Shown: positions 11,921-25,310, counted from the stretch's first letter. The stretch is DNA of 64,000 nt from Pelargonium tetragonum (GCA_036897445.1 JAYMTL010000009.1:180315-244314), one strand, 5' to 3'. Translations and numbers: made by a program. The notes: generated by a model not told the origin, from the sequence alone.

Positions 11921-12090
11921 CTGTTGTTGGTTATAACGTAAGCAGGATATTCAATACACTATCTTAGATAAGCTCCCCCGGGCACCCCTGTGGTCGGTAA
12001 CTTGAACCCCTTCCCTACTATAAAACTCTAAAGGGTTTTATCCTCCTTAACCTTAACGATAAAAGCAAAGTACAAGAGGTATTATCCTTA
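11921..12090 (+). repeat. Repeat unit head, copy H
   Basis: The order is GTTGTTGGTTATAACGTA, a GC-rich hairpin region around CCCCCGGGCACCCC, then TGGTCGGTAAC and CTCCTTAACCTTAACGATAA, and finally CAAAGTACAAGAGGTATTA. It is isolated from array 1 by background DNA. Confidence 0.65.
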
Positions 12091-12676
12091 GATTATGAAT
12101 ACATTTAAACAAGTCAAACAAGGAATAAGAATAAACAAATAAACCTTTTTTCCTGGCGTATTATCTAATTTTGTTCCTCGAAAAATTTCTTTTATGTAAA
12201 AAGTACAAAACTTAAAGTCTATATCTTACTAAGTATTTAAGTAAGGAACGAGCCCTTACTTCCGTTCTGATAAACTAAAGGTTGAAAGACAAATACCAGA
12301 AGATAACACCAAAAGTCTTCCGAAAATCTTATACCCCCCAGGACCTTTGATTATACAAAGTTTGAATATTCTGTAATTGCGTATTTCGTAGTATAAGAAT
12401 TAATAGAAATGTTTTCATATAGAGCGCTTTTTTATAACTCAAACTCAAATGCCTTTAGTAAATATTTGACTTAGGAAATCAAAGTTAAGAAAGCTGTAGT
12501 TCAGGCCAGGGAATATATCAATAATCAGGGGGGTTTAGTATTTCTATAATAAAAAGAATAGCTCTAGTTAAGAGGGTTCCCACTAGCGGAAGCTTAGTTA
12601 AGGGAGCCCCGAAAAAGCTATAAGAGTCCGTGGATAAGTAAGGTTTAAGAATAGTCAAATATCAGTATAAAGTATG

Positions 12677-12687
12677 AGGGATTCCCT
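12677..12687. repeat. GC-rich palindrome AGGGA-T-TCCCT
   Basis: This is a perfect 5-bp dyad around one base, a representative of the short GC-rich palindromes in the background DNA. Confidence 0.6.
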
Positions 12688-15600
12688 TTAAAGTAAATAG
12701 AGTCTACTTTTTTATATTCCTTTAGGCTCATTTTTTAGGAAAATCTAAGGGAAACGCTGCTACTTGGTGATAAATCGAAGCCGTTTTGCTTCCAAAAAAG
12801 GGGGTCCTAGCGGCTCGCAATGAAAGAAAAGATACCCAACCTACAACCAGCACATATTCTCGTAGTCAAAAGATTCATGACAAAATAATAAGGAATTTCT
12901 CTGGATTTTTGCTAAATAAGATTTCGTGAACGCTCCTGACCCGATTCTAAGGTCCCATTAAAATGACTTAGTAGAGAGAGTTACCAATCACTTTATATCA
13001 AGCTTTCTAGACTTTTTAGGTTTTTATAGAGTATAGTCGCAAACAGCTCAATAGTGTTAAAGTTTTCTCTACTGATTATTGTATATTAATTTGCCCCGAC
13101 TCACTTTCCTTGGCGATTAGGACTAGATGCAACTAATTTCTGTAGATAGGGTTTTTCTTAACAAGGCTTTATACTCAGCTGTTAGGTATTTTTAAAGCGC
13201 ATACCTTTTCGATAGTAGTTAGTCTAGCTTCCTCGTTTAGATTCATTACCCGTCTCCTGTTCTTGAATAAGGGAACCTCTCTTAAGTTAGAATCTTTTTT
13301 TACGCCTAAATTCTTTTATTTGAATATAGAGAGTTAAAAATGGAAAGTACTAAACTTTTTCTCAAACAATCTATACGTACCACTATATAAAATCTGAAAA
13401 ATAGATGACCTCAGCACTTTACTCAATTCCTCGTCTAAGTTTGGAGCTTTACTAAAGTGTTTTAAAATCCTTATTATATCTAGAGCGGAAAACAAGTAAA
13501 CTTCAGGAACAAGATACAGATACAAATGTAGAACGGAGGTTTCTTTACTTAGAGGGTTAAGATTTCTATAAAAAAGGAAGAGAATTTTTTGTGTAGTGAC
13601 TGTGTGCCTTAGCTTCCCCCGGCTTTAGTGGCTAATTACTAAAGCGAAAAAGGGATACCTTCTCCATTAGGTAAATTCTGACTAGTAGTTAAAATACCGG
13701 GTACTCTTCTTCGAGAGCTCGAACAAAATAGACCACTATTATAACTTCCCATTTCCAGGATTTCTAGCTTTTATTCTTTAATATTCGCTTTTTAATGAGG
13801 AAATTAGGACTAAACTCTAAACCTCGTTTATAATTAAACAGGAACTGCCCGAGATACCTAAGATTAGCTTTCTCACGAGAAAAACCCCTAAAACTAAAAG
13901 ATATATAAAGTATAAAGCTAGAGACTCTTTTTATTATTACCTTTATAAGTATTCTTATAAACGAAACCCTCAGTAAATCCTTAAAACGTAGTAGGGGACT
14001 GTATGACTGGGTATTCAAGTTAAAGCTCGCTAAAAAGCCTTTACAAAGAATTCAAAATTTAGGTACTCCTTTTTTAATATCTAGAAGGAGTTTATTCACT
14101 TTAAAGATAGCTGGGTTTTTAACTCTACTAGTTTTATGCTAATGCTAAGAGAATCAGATTTTTATGCAATTCGTTTTTGTATTGTAGGCGGGTCTGTTAT
14201 AAAGAGGAGCTCTTATAGGGCTTTTAGTTAGTAACTCACAAGTGTACAATTCTGTAGAGGAGAGGTAAAGATTAAAACCTGGTTACTTTATAAAAAGAGT
14301 GTAGTAAAGAAACCCTAAGAGTATCCCTGAGCTTTAAAGCAATCTTATCTTAGGATTGAGTGGAGCATCCCAGCATCTATTTTTTTGTTCTGACACGCCT
14401 CTTTTTAAAGATTAAACAGCAGCTAAGACTTCAAAATAATTCTGATAAGTAAAAAGTATACTCTTCGAGGTACTAAAAATAGAACTCTGGAGAAACATAA
14501 GGACTCCCCTTAGGAGAAGAATAAAAAACCTAGGTAGTAGCATACTTATCCATAAAAGGAAGAGTTATAAAGTTCCTCGTACCCAACTAAAGAGAAAGAG
14601 TCCGGGTTGCCGGGTTATTAGTTCTTTTTGTACCTCATCTTTTTACATTAAATTTCCAAAAGGTCTAGCACTCCTGCTGTATCCAAGGCTATCGCTAGAA
14701 AGGCTCCATTACTTACTTATGTACAGAAATTCTATTCAAGGGAGCCCCTTTTACACTTGCTTTGATAGCTTTTACTTTGTTTTGGGTTCCTTTGACAAAA
14801 AATTTCAATACAAGAATAGAATAAATTACCCCTTTATAAGAGAGGATTCTTAATACCGGGACTTAAACATTATAGGATTTACTCAGAAGCACTTGTACGT
14901 AGTAACTTATCTAAAACTCTAAAAAAGACATACTATCTATGGAAGCATACACTATTTGAATTCAAATTCTGTATATCCCTCAATCCTTTCTGCTGTTACG
15001 GGTAGTTACAAGAGTTAAGTGCAGTGCGGTGTAACTGAACACAAAGCTAAAAGGGCTTCTCCTACTGCTTTACTTGCTATGGTTATAGGTTTTGCGGTAA
15101 TCCTTAATCCTTTGTATATAAGTCTGAATCTTACCTTTCCTCGTAATTATCGAGTAAATAAAAGTCTAATTAACCTTATACATAACATAAAATTTTGTTT
15201 GATCTAACAATACCAAAAAAACCCCAGGTGTTATACCGAATAAGTCGTCTTGTGTATACTATAATATTAATTAAGGCATCCCGTTGATAAGAAAAACCCA
15301 ACTTCTTTCCTCGAGCTTGAAAGCCCTTTACTTATCTACTTGCAAAAAAGGCTTAAATATATCCCTATTAATTACTTACGCTGGGCTCGTATCTGATGAA
15401 AAAGAAGAAAATTACCAGGATATCCCTTAAGAGAGGTATATCTGAACAAAGATAGTGTTTATGAGTTTCTTTTTTAAGTTTTTTTAACAGTAGAACAATG
15501 CAGGAGTCCTTTTTCTATTTGACCACTTTATCATTTTTTGCTTTTCTCAAATTGTTTATAATATCCAGTCGAAGTCCTTCAAAAGGAATAAAGTAAGGGG

Positions 15601-16685
15601 AAAATCTATGTCTCACTATGTCTCAAAATAGACTCGCTTGCTCAACTACCTTGTGGAAAAGAAAGTCTAAGTTTTAAGTGTACTAAATTTCATTTTGGAT
15701 TTTCTAAGGATAATGCCAGAGAAGTGCGAGGAGGCATAGGGGCTCCTTAAAAGAAGAGTTTCTGAAACCCAATATTGAATTATCGGTAAGCCTCTGCTTC
15801 CTACACTTCCCTCCCTTATAGTTAACCTTTAAACTTTTTAGGAACTGTCTACAGTAGTGAGAGCTTCCAATTATTCCTTGCCCTGGAATTGAAATCTACT
15901 GTTCCAGAGCCTTACTATTATATGGAATTCTTGTGTTTAGCAGAACTTGCAGTTATATTTAATTAGACTCTCCGAAGTGCTCCGCCGGGGTTAAAACTAA
16001 ATCAATCTGATAAGATACGTTGGTTGACACTCTTATTAAAAAACGACTCTGGGGACTCCCTTTCCTTTTAGTCTAAATAGCGGGAGCGTATACTTGGTAA
16101 GGTAGACTAAAGTTTATGATAGACCCCAAAAAGGACTCTCCTAGAAAAGGGGTACCCGAAGTTAACCCGTACTTTTCCAGGTTCTTCACTTTTAACGAAA
16201 TTAAGAGAGTCTAAAACTTTTCCATTTATCTATCAGGAATTCCCCTTTCTTTTTTAGTGTATGACTTTTAGCTAAATTTCTTTCAAAAGAACTTTCAGTA
16301 GAATATTCAAATAGAAACTTAACACTTGCTCAACTTTTTGGGGTACTCCTTTACAGGGTTTTATTCCTCTTAGAATGATAATGAGAGATATTATGATGTT
16401 GCTCTACCTATTTGTTGTAACTACCAAACCGGGCGAAGTTCTTACTGCTAATGTTAAATGTCCCGCGGGTAAAAGCTTTTTTCTATTCTGTTGCCGAACC
16501 TGCGATACAATACGCTTTTGGTTGTGTGCGTTAGCAAAAACTATATAGTGTCTCTAAGACAACGACTTATTGCTTGTAGTATGGGCCCCTTATCTTCTAT
16601 TATTTACTTCTTCTAGAACAAAGAGAGTCCCTTTATACTACCTGTAACCCTATATCTTTTCAGTCAAAGCTTTTAGAATCCTATA

Positions 16686-16699
16686 GGTAATGTAATTAA
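16686..16699 (+). repeat. 14-base motif GGTAATGTAATTAA, copy 3
   Basis: This exact copy follows ATCCTATA and precedes TTCTTAACTTTTG. It lies in background DNA, far from any repeat array. Confidence 0.75.
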
Positions 16700-19600
16700 T
16701 TCTTAACTTTTGACTCCAAATTTCAGAAGCTCAGGCCAATAGTACACACAATATCCTAATAGAGAAACGCATTCTAACCCGTTTTTAGATTAAAAATACT
16801 GAATCCATCAAATCAAAATTCCATTAATATGAGTTCCTTTGAGCAAGTGTATATCCTTTTCATTTACTAACACTAGATACCTTTAACAGTCGAGGCAATT
16901 CAAAATTTTGGGGATAAGATTTGTCAGGATTGCCTTTTTGCCTGCTTTTTCTAAAAGGGTCTTGTCTATAGGTTAGTCAAAAAAAAGACAACGCTGTAGC
17001 TATTGGTATTCCTATGGAAGTAATTGCTTGTGCAGTGAGAATTTCTCGTTCTTGGTCAACTCTCTTGAGATCAATGAATGTATCACATCATTTTATACCG
17101 GATTTTCCTTTTTAGTATAGCAATCGGAAATTCTATGACATGTATATAAATTAAAAGGAGTCCTCCAAAGCACCCTATTTCATGTGTCACAGTTTTTTTA
17201 CTTAAAGTTTCCCACTAGGGTCTATAATAGAAGGATTTATTCAAATTTAAGTTCTTAGAAAATTTTAATGCTACAAGTAATTATAAGAGGCAAGATGCCT
17301 ATACTCTAACCTGCAATGCTATGAAAAGCAATTAAGGGACTCCACTTTTGGCTTTCAAAAGTTCAAAATTCTCAAGGGAGAGTATAAAGAAAACAAGACT
17401 GCCCCAGAATATTTTGAGAAAGGGGTTTGGGTTTCTAGTTTATGCTATATGGTTGTGAATCCAGCGGGTTATAACTTTGACTTTTGTCAACTCTTACCAA
17501 ACGGGGTAATTTCCTTTTGCAGTTATTACCAGATATGCTTTAAAAGACTCCAGTCGATAAAACGGTTAACTTAAGAAAGAGTACCTAAAAAGAAACTTAT
17601 ATGTTGTGCCCCATATTTTAAAGGAAGTCCTAAATCTGGGTTGTCCTATGTCGCTAAATAAGCATAAGCATTACTCAAGGAATTCCCCTAAGACTTTGTT
17701 TATAGTTATAGTAACTTTATCTAAGTAAAGTACTTTATTATATATGCAAAATAAGTTTCTTTGTACCAGGTATATTTAACCAGAAATTGTACTTGAATTT
17801 ATAGATTTACATGTGTTTTTTATAAAATCCACTAGATAAAAGTGGGATCCTTTTATTTAGGAATATTTTGCTTTTTCGTTTAGTTTAAAAGCCCCTATTT
17901 ATTAAAAATATGGGTACCTAAAAGTAGTTTTAGTATTAAAAAGGATGCTTTTTTGATATTTATTTTAAAGTCTAGAATCCTAGTAAGGAGTTGCGGCAGT
18001 GCCCTGTTTTCAATATTTTAAATACCAAAAATGTAGGTTTTCGGAAAGAATTTGGGGATAAAGCGGGTACCTATGTCATATTAAGCGTGACTTAGAACTT
18101 AGAAAGAATCCGAGCTATAGTTTCTATAGTTTGCCGTTATCCTTTTCTTAAATTGACCAGGGGATTTTTTTAGTTTTTTAGGTTTCCTTTTGTCCATTCT
18201 GTTGGGAAGCCCTCGCACAAAAAAAGTAATACGCGGGATTTCTACCACTCTTTTTTTTTGCCTAGAAAAGGGAATTAAAACTAAGTATTTAGATCGTCTT
18301 CAGAGACATGCCTTAGCTTACCCTATAATAAAGCTTTTCTTTCATGATATCTATTAAAATTGAGTCTATTTTAATGTTACTCTGTGTAAAACTTTCTAAA
18401 AAGAAGTTAATAGAATCCTGTAGAACTTAGTCTTTCAGAAGTTCTACTCCAAGGCCTCTATACTCTATCCCTTGCAAATTAGATACTTGACCGCGGCGGA
18501 TTCAGACACGTAAGACAAAAGAACCTCCTAGAAAAGCTTCGTTATAAAGTCTTCCTTTTTTTCTTAGACAAAAATCAATGTTAACGAACTCTACCCTCCG
18601 GAAAGCAAAAGCTCTTTTAAAGGGCTTCTGAGGATTGTCCAAATTCCAAATGAAGTAGAGAACTCTCGAACTTTTGTCGCTCTCCTACTCTTCCGATTAT
18701 TTCGAGCCCTTAACTTGATAAAGAAAAACTGACCAGAAAGTTTTAGTCATAAGGTTTCGGATAGTAGAACTTGCCAATATGATATTTTTCAAAAAGCCAC
18801 CCTATGCCTTTTTACACTCTCACTACTATAATCTTTCTTCTTGATGTGAAAGATACAGGTTTCCTTTATCTACTTTAACACAAAAAAAGACCCATGTTCT
18901 TGCCAAACCCCACTTTCCTCTGTGTGATATTGTGATTCTTATCTTAACGGAACTATTAGTAGTTGACCTGGTTCGGAAACTGTATTCTGTTTTGCTAAGA
19001 ACGGTGCAATGTAACAAAAAAGTTTTAGTGCTGTGATACTAAGGGAACCCCTCAATAAAAAATAGGGAAACAGCGAGTTAGAGATTACGCTCTAAAAAAC
19101 TCTAAATTAAGTCAATTTTTTTAGGAAAAACCCAATATCCCGTTACAATTACTCTCTAATACCCCTTTTTGAAATCTACTCTACGAAAACTAAACAAGAA
19201 AACCGCACTCTCTTATAAGGTACCAAAAGTAGATTTTTTGCAATGTAGGGTACCCCTATTACTGACCCTGAAATTGAAATAAGAAGAAATTCGTATTAAT
19301 ATTAGGGGTCTGACCTCCAAAAAGTGAGAAAAAGTTAAGTTTTATGGATCTATTTTTTACACAAGGGATTCCTTCTAAGTAAATATTTATTGGTTAGTTA
19401 CTTCATAGCTACAAGGCCCCTTAAGGTATGGGTTACACCCGGAAGAGATTTTCTGGGGTATCTTACCGGCAAAAACTGGGGGTACTAAGTCCTCTAAAAA
19501 AGGGACTTTTTAGTTTACGGCTGTAGTTCTGGATTAGTATTGAAGTCTAGCTTATTGTCCAGGTTTTTGAGTTAAGAACCATACTTCTTCTAGTGAGAAT

Positions 19601-21617
19601 TCCTCTTAGAAGGAATTATAAGAACCAATCCTGTGGAATCTATAATTAAAGTCGTTAAGTGCTTGCACCTTTTCTTGTAAAACTAAGGATTTTCTACATT
19701 TAAAATTCAAACGGACCCGTGAATTTTCTTTTATAAAAAAGCAGTCCACCCAACCAAGTTAGGTGTTGGACGACAAAAAACCCTTATCGGAAAACTAAAA
19801 AATCGATATTGAATATAACAAAGAAAGCTACTCAGTTGCAGTGGGATCGGTTCCCCCTGCCGTAATTTTTTTATTCTAATAAGTATAGATAAAATTCTTG
19901 TTACGTTATATTTAATGAGGCCCGGTAAGTTACTTAGTAGTGCTGCTAAACCCCGTAACTTTACTAATAATAAATGAGAAAGTTATACTTTAATCCTTAC
20001 TTTTAGCAGGAATTAGTAGGTTTTTTCCCAAAACTCAAGAAGGTGAAAGAAAAGTTTATCAGATATACTATTCTTAGAAAACTTGATGAAAATAACTCAA
20101 CGATGTTGACTCTTCAAAATTTTGCTTTACTTGAATTCCGTAAACGTATTTTAAGGCCTCTTTTACTTAATATCCCACCATTGTACTTTTTTTTGTAATC
20201 TTTTAATTAGAAGAAAAGTATTCGCTAGTTCCAAGGTTCTATATATAGAGAGAGCCTGTTTTCCGGACAAAACAAAATAGAATCCGTGTGCGTATCAAAG
20301 GTTCAAGTTCTTTGTGACTTAAGTAATGGGGTCTCTCCACAACGAAGAGTTTTTATAGGAGCTCCAAAGGAACTAGGATACTTCCGACTTTAAAATGAAA
20401 ATGTGTATACTTAAATTGCAGTATTGCAGTATACCCTAAGTTATACATTTACTATAAAAAAACTCCTAAACACGCCGATAAAGGGCCGAGGAGCTTATAT
20501 CTAAAGTGTACTATCAAGATACGTAGTAATAACCAACCACTTGATTAAGCTAACAATTAAAAACGAGAGAATTTTTAACCTACAAGTGGTTTGCGGCAGG
20601 GCTAGATAGCTCTTTCAACAAAAGGCTTCCCCCAGTATTGCTAAAGGTTTTCTCAGTCTATACGAAGTGCTAGGGTTCGGTAGTTAAAGAGAAATTTCCT
20701 AGATTAAAATTCAGCAAAGTTTCCTGTTAGAACTTTGTAACACAATGGAGCATTTCCCTAGTAACTGGGAAAGGCTTACCGCTTAGCTTTTTACTTCAAT
20801 TTTATATAAACGGGGGCAGCCCCATTTAAATAAAGACTAAAGAAAGTTTGATACTAAAAGAAATTTGCTTACATACTGGACACTAACTTTTCCGTGTTAA
20901 AGGCTAGACTGATATAATAGACTCTTAAAAACAAAGGCAACAGGAAGACAATAGCTACAGGCAAGCTCCATAGCACAGGTTATAAGAAGGCTCCTATACT
21001 ACCAATAAGTAACAATCAGAAAGTGAGAATACTTTAACAACGGTAACTACTAGTACTAACACTTATTTATTTATTACCTATCTACAATACTACTAAAAAG
21101 AAAAAGACTATCTATCTTACTCTAGAATTCATTACGGGCTATATAATAGGTGATATACAACAATAAGAGTAGACTAAAGGTAGAAGCAAAAAGAACCAAC
21201 AAAAAGAAGAGGTGGTAAGGCTCATAGGAAGCGGGTGATTAAGTCAGTAAGAAGCAGGTAGGTATTACATAAGAGTATTCTCTTATCTTACTTAAGAGTT
21301 GGTATCATTAAGGTATAGCTCTGAGGAATTTAAGCAGGGAGTTTTCAGTAAAGGAAGTTAGGGAATAAAGTAAGACCCCATTTCTGTCCCTGAAAATGAG
21401 TACAAATTTCAAATTATGCTTCACTCTCGCTTAATCTCTCAGTCATTAGGAGCCAATGTTTGGCTATACATTACTCTATTTGGTTTTTATATACGCCCGG
21501 TTTCTCATTGTATGTAATAATGACTCTTAGGAACTTAGTATTCCGTATCTTTTTCTTATAGGTAGTTATAAAAAGGAGTCTAATAGATTTTAGGTAGTCT
21601 TACTTGTTAAAAGAGAA

Positions 21618-21760
21618 TCCCTCTTGTTCCCTGTTCTTATCGTTAACGAGGAAAGAGAAACCTTAATAAAAATGAAGAATTCCCTACTTTTAGAAGGAGA
21701 AGGTTATTGTCAGATAGTATCCCGAATATGCATGCATGTTCTAGGACGCCCACCAACTAT
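21618..21760 (-). repeat. Repeat unit head, inverted copy X1
   Basis: Read on the minus strand, the order is AGTTGGTGGGCGTCCTAGAA, CATGCATGCATATTC, GATACTATCTGACAATAACC, TTCTCCTTC, then TCCTCGTTAACGATAAGAAC and AGGGAACAAGAGG. This is the family order in reverse orientation. Confidence 0.65.
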
Positions 21761-22128
21761 TGATCTAGGTTTACCCGCCTCTTTATGATCTGCGGATTTC
21801 CTTGACTTAATTGACTTGCTTCTTTTAGGAGAAGCTATAATATAATCTGTTGCTTAGCAGGAGCCATAAGAGGCTTAGGAGTAAGGGGAAGAGTAGGGAC
21901 TATAGATTATACTGTTGTTAAGGTTACCTGTCGCTGTCTTATTGTAGCTTATGTATTATGGGTTATATATAGTATTCTTGTTCTTATATGATCTTCCTTT
22001 TACTGTATTATTTGTATTATAGTTTTGTACGAGTATAGTTAGTTGCAAAGGATAATGGGTAAGAGGTTGAGTTCTATTCCTATTAAGTTTTAGTTATGGA
22101 TCTTATTTATTAGGATACAAGGAAGCCT

Positions 22129-22235
22129 TGCCTCTTGTTAGTTGTTCTTATCGTGTTAAGAGGCAAGTTTACTTGGAGATGAGGGGGGTGACTCCGACTG
22201 TAGCATAGCGAAGAAGGCTAATGGTTGAGAAATCC
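22129..22235 (-). repeat. Repeat unit part, inverted copy X2
   Basis: On the minus strand it has CCTTCTTCGCTATGCTACAG, TCGGAGTCACC, then CTTAACACGATAAGAACAAC and TAACAAGAGG. These match the hairpin and TGATAA boxes. Together with X1 it makes a tail-to-head minus-strand pair. Confidence 0.65.
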
Positions 22236-22680
22236 TACAACAGATAGTAGTAGGAAGCATACTTTAAAAGTCTAGAATAGGTAAGAGAATTGTATTAATC
22301 TCGCAGCCATTAGAAGCACAAAAGAAAAAGGGCCAACCTTTCTGAAGCAAAGAATGCCTAACACTACAGATAGAAAAGGAGCTAGCCAATTCCTAACGTT
22401 TCCGGGTTTCGTACAAGTGAGACATTCGTTTATCTGCGGTTTAGGTACTTCTATAAGGTGTTTACCTATTATCTTTTACTATAGAATTCTAGAGTTGCTT
22501 AAACAAAGTAGAATCAGGAGAGTCAGGCCTTTCCTACATAGTACAATATTAGGTATAGTACCTTTTCCCCGTGTCAGTAACAAGAGGGGCAAAGGTATCT
22601 CGCTTAAGACTGTTATAGCCCCGGGTATAGGTTATAATAGTGTAGGTCTTGTTATCGTCAAGAAATGGGTAAGCCTAGAT

Positions 22681-22835
22681 CAAAGTCAGCTGGGGTTATA
22701 ATGTGTACTCATTAAACTAATACTACGCATTACCTCGCTTCGCTACAGTCGGTAACAGGGACTCTTTCTTATATCTATTAAGTCTACACACTCATTATTG
22801 ATAAACACAAGGAACCAGAGGTGTACACCTTAGAA
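22681..22835 (+). repeat. Repeat unit head, copy I
   Basis: This is a well-preserved copy. It has CAGCTGGGGTTATAATGTGT, CATTAAACTAATACTACGCA, TTACCTCGCTTCGCTACAG, TCGGTAAC, then TTGATAAACACAAGGAACCA followed by GAGG. It shares CTAATACTACGCATTACCTC exactly with copies D and L. Confidence 0.75.
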
Positions 22836-23175
22836 ACAACTAATAAAACAACTATAGTTTAGGTTGATGAACTCATTCCACTCATTCCTAAGACCCCCAA
22901 AACAACTAAAACAAACGACTATACTACTATAACTATGGAATACAATAAACTAGAATACTAGAAGCTACATTAGACATTGCCTCTATTACATATCTCTTCC
23001 TGATAATAACCTATTCTATCTATAACTCCCTTTCTATTTTCTATCCTTTAATCCTAATAAGTAAAGAAGGTCTAGCTCTCAAACAAGTAACAGCAACAAG
23101 AATCCAAAGCAAGAAGAAATAAGACAAATAAAAGAAAATATAGGAAGTCAGAAGAAAGAAGTCAAGGTAATAATA

Positions 23176-23325
23176 AGTGGGGATATAGTGCATGCGTACT
23201 CAAGATACTATGGGAATCCTCCTTTACTAGCGTGCCAGTCGGGAGTAGAGAGACTCTGCCGTTACGACTAAGTTTATAAGCTCATTACTGATAAGCTCCA
23301 TAGCACACTGAGGAATACAGCTTAG
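23176..23325 (+). repeat. Repeat unit head, copy J
   Basis: The order is AGTGGGGATATAGTGCATGC, GTACTCAAGATACTATG, CCTCCTTTACTAGCGTGCCAG, TCGGGAGTAG, then CTGATAAGCTCCATAGCACA and CTGAGGAATACAGCTTAGA. The end matches copy L at about 47470-47490, where GAGGAATACAGCTTAGA recurs. Confidence 0.7.
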
Positions 23326-23814
23326 AACTTAGAACAATTAAACTATCTTATAAAATCTTAAGCAACTAATACCGCTAAAAGAACAAGAATCTCTTATACC
23401 CTATCTTGTATACCTAACCATTTCTATTTAAGTAACTAGAATACACCCTCTACTAAAGAGTATAAGACAATAGAATCTCTCTATCTATGGATCCCTTGCT
23501 GCTAACTCCTATACTAACAGGTAATAATAAACAAATAGGTATAGCTCCAGTTCTAGTTCCAGTACAAAGAGAATACAAAAAGACAGAGTAACAAGTAAAT
23601 AACAAAGAAGCCTGCTAAGTCAACAAATCAAAGGCAAGAAGAAGAATCTAGCTTCAGGGAATACAATAGGATAGGGAAGATATCCGCGGGTATTATAACT
23701 CAAGTACTGACTCTACAAGCTCTAAAAACTCTAGTAGCTGCTCATAATAAAACAAGACAAGTAGTAAGTCTAAGTTAAGCAATAGAAGTCAAAGAAAGAA
23801 AACAGAAGAATCAG

Positions 23815-23955
23815 TTTTGTTATAGTGCATCTATACATATTCTAGAAACTACCTGTTAATTACACACTGTGTTCTGGTCGGTAAGACGGACTATACTATG
23901 TCTTTATAAGGGTTTGTTTCCTCTTTAATGAGAAAGAGAGCAGGAGGAAACTTAG
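23815..23955 (+). repeat. Repeat unit head, copy K
   Basis: The order is GTTTTGTTATAGTGCATC, then CTACCTGTTAATTACACACTG, TGGTCGGTAAGACGG, CCTCTTTAATGAGAAAGAGA and GCAGGAGG. The G-rich head is partly lost. Confidence 0.65.
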
Positions 23956-24713
23956 CAGCAAGACCTATAAACTAATCTAAAACAATAGACGTTAAACTAA
24001 ATAAAGTAACTACTAGCAAAATAGCTACAATAAAACAAGTAACCCATAGCTACAAGAGTAACTCCTTATAGCCCTAACTCTTACTATACTAAAAATTTAT
24101 ATAGCAGGGGGTATAGCTCCTAACAAGTAACAACTAAGAAATAAGAAAGAAGGAAATAAATATATAGAAAGAAAAAGAAAGCAAGAAAAGCTAGCCAAGG
24201 TTTCTTCATGAGTGAGAGCTTTTCTGAAAGTGAGACGCGTTACCTTTTTGAAGTGCCTTTCTCTTTATACTTTATAGAAGTGACCCATTACTATGCAGCA
24301 AAAGCTGAATATTATATATAGTGGTTTTTAAAATCTTTTATCCTAGACTTGTGTTACCCACCGAACTCCTAGGAATTCCCTTTGAAAGTTTCCTTTATAT
24401 CCTGTAAAGTCAAACTAATCTTTCTTTTCTTCCACTATTTGGAAACCCTTTCCTTAAAGATTTAAAAAGGGGAAAACCTTAAGGAACAGAAACCTAATAA
24501 AAGGAATTAAGTGCAACAAAACCGGATTTTTTACAGGAATCCCTCTTATCCTAACTCCTTCTCTTCCCTTTACCTCTCTTGCGCTAATAACTAACAAAAA
24601 ATAGGTATGATACAAAGAATACAAATAAGGAATCTCCTAGCCCTAGCTCATAACAAATAAGTAGTTTAAAGAAAGCAAAAGCAAGTCAATCTAAGTGAGA
24701 AGCAGAAGAAGCA

Positions 24714-24770
24714 GTTGCTGAGGATATAGTGTATGTATGCGTATTCCAATAACAATAATACTAATACAGT
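24714..24770 (+). repeat. Repeat unit head fragment, copy K2
   Basis: Only the head is left: GTTGCTGAGGATATAGTGTA, then TGTATGCGTATTCCAATAAC. It closely matches copy A (ATAGTGTATGTATGCGTATT). The hairpin and TGATAA boxes are missing or unrecognisable downstream. Confidence 0.6.
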
Positions 24771-25050
24771 AACTAGAATTTATATAGTATCTAAAATCCA
24801 AATCATCAAACTAAGAAAGAAAATAAGACATAAGCTACACAACTAGCTACACTAAGACAATAAGTACAGTAACCCACAGCAATAAGAGTACACCCTATCT
24901 ATGGAAGACTGTCTAGAAAGCTTTTACTCCTTCTATTCCTCCTATTTCTTTTTTATAGAACTCCTATAACTCTAGCTAAGCAAGAAGAAAGAAAATCAGT
25001 CTAGGTCAAGCAAGTCAAAAGGAAAGGCAAGAAAAAAAAAAGGTAAGTCA

Positions 25051-25310
25051 GCTGATGGTGGGTCTTATAATGTGCTAATGTACTAACTATAAACACTATA
25101 AAACACAGGGAAGCTAGCCAAGGAACTTACACGAAAGAGCTCCTCTTCTTTTGGGATTCTACATTTATAAGATATTACGGGTTATTTATATAAATTCTTT
25201 GAGTTACTATATACTATATTTTAGAGAGAAAGAATCAACTCTTCTAATCTAATCCTATAATTCCCCTTTACTGAGAAACCCATAGCACAAGAGGTAAGCT
25301 TGCTTACTTA
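25051..25310 (+). repeat. Repeat unit, copy P (interrupted)
   Basis: The head GATGGTGGGTCTTATAATGT is at 25054, and the box CTGAGAAACCCATAGCACAA followed by GAGGTAAGCTTGCTTA is at about 25271-25305. The hairpin box between them is not recognisable. The tail words AGGTAAGCTTGCTTA recur in copy M (51659-51673). Confidence 0.6.

Larger units (their letters stand above)
12091..20929. other. Gene-free AT-rich DNA with dispersed GC-rich dyads
   Basis: I see no gene. Frames are short (the longest is 84 codons at 13764-14018, minus strand, low-complexity and unlike any family I know). GC-rich dyads are frequent, for example AGGGTTCCC near 12572, AGGGATTCCCT at 12677-12687 and GGGTACCC near 16150. 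One 14-base motif copy lies at 16686, and a T-arm-like hairpin lies at 20296-20314. No repeat-family copy is recognisable here. Confidence 0.55.

Noticed and set aside
22354-22701. 115-codon open frame on the + strand
   Set aside because: It is the joint-longest frame, but a frame of this length is expected about once by chance at this composition. It runs into a repeat-unit head and resembles no family I know.
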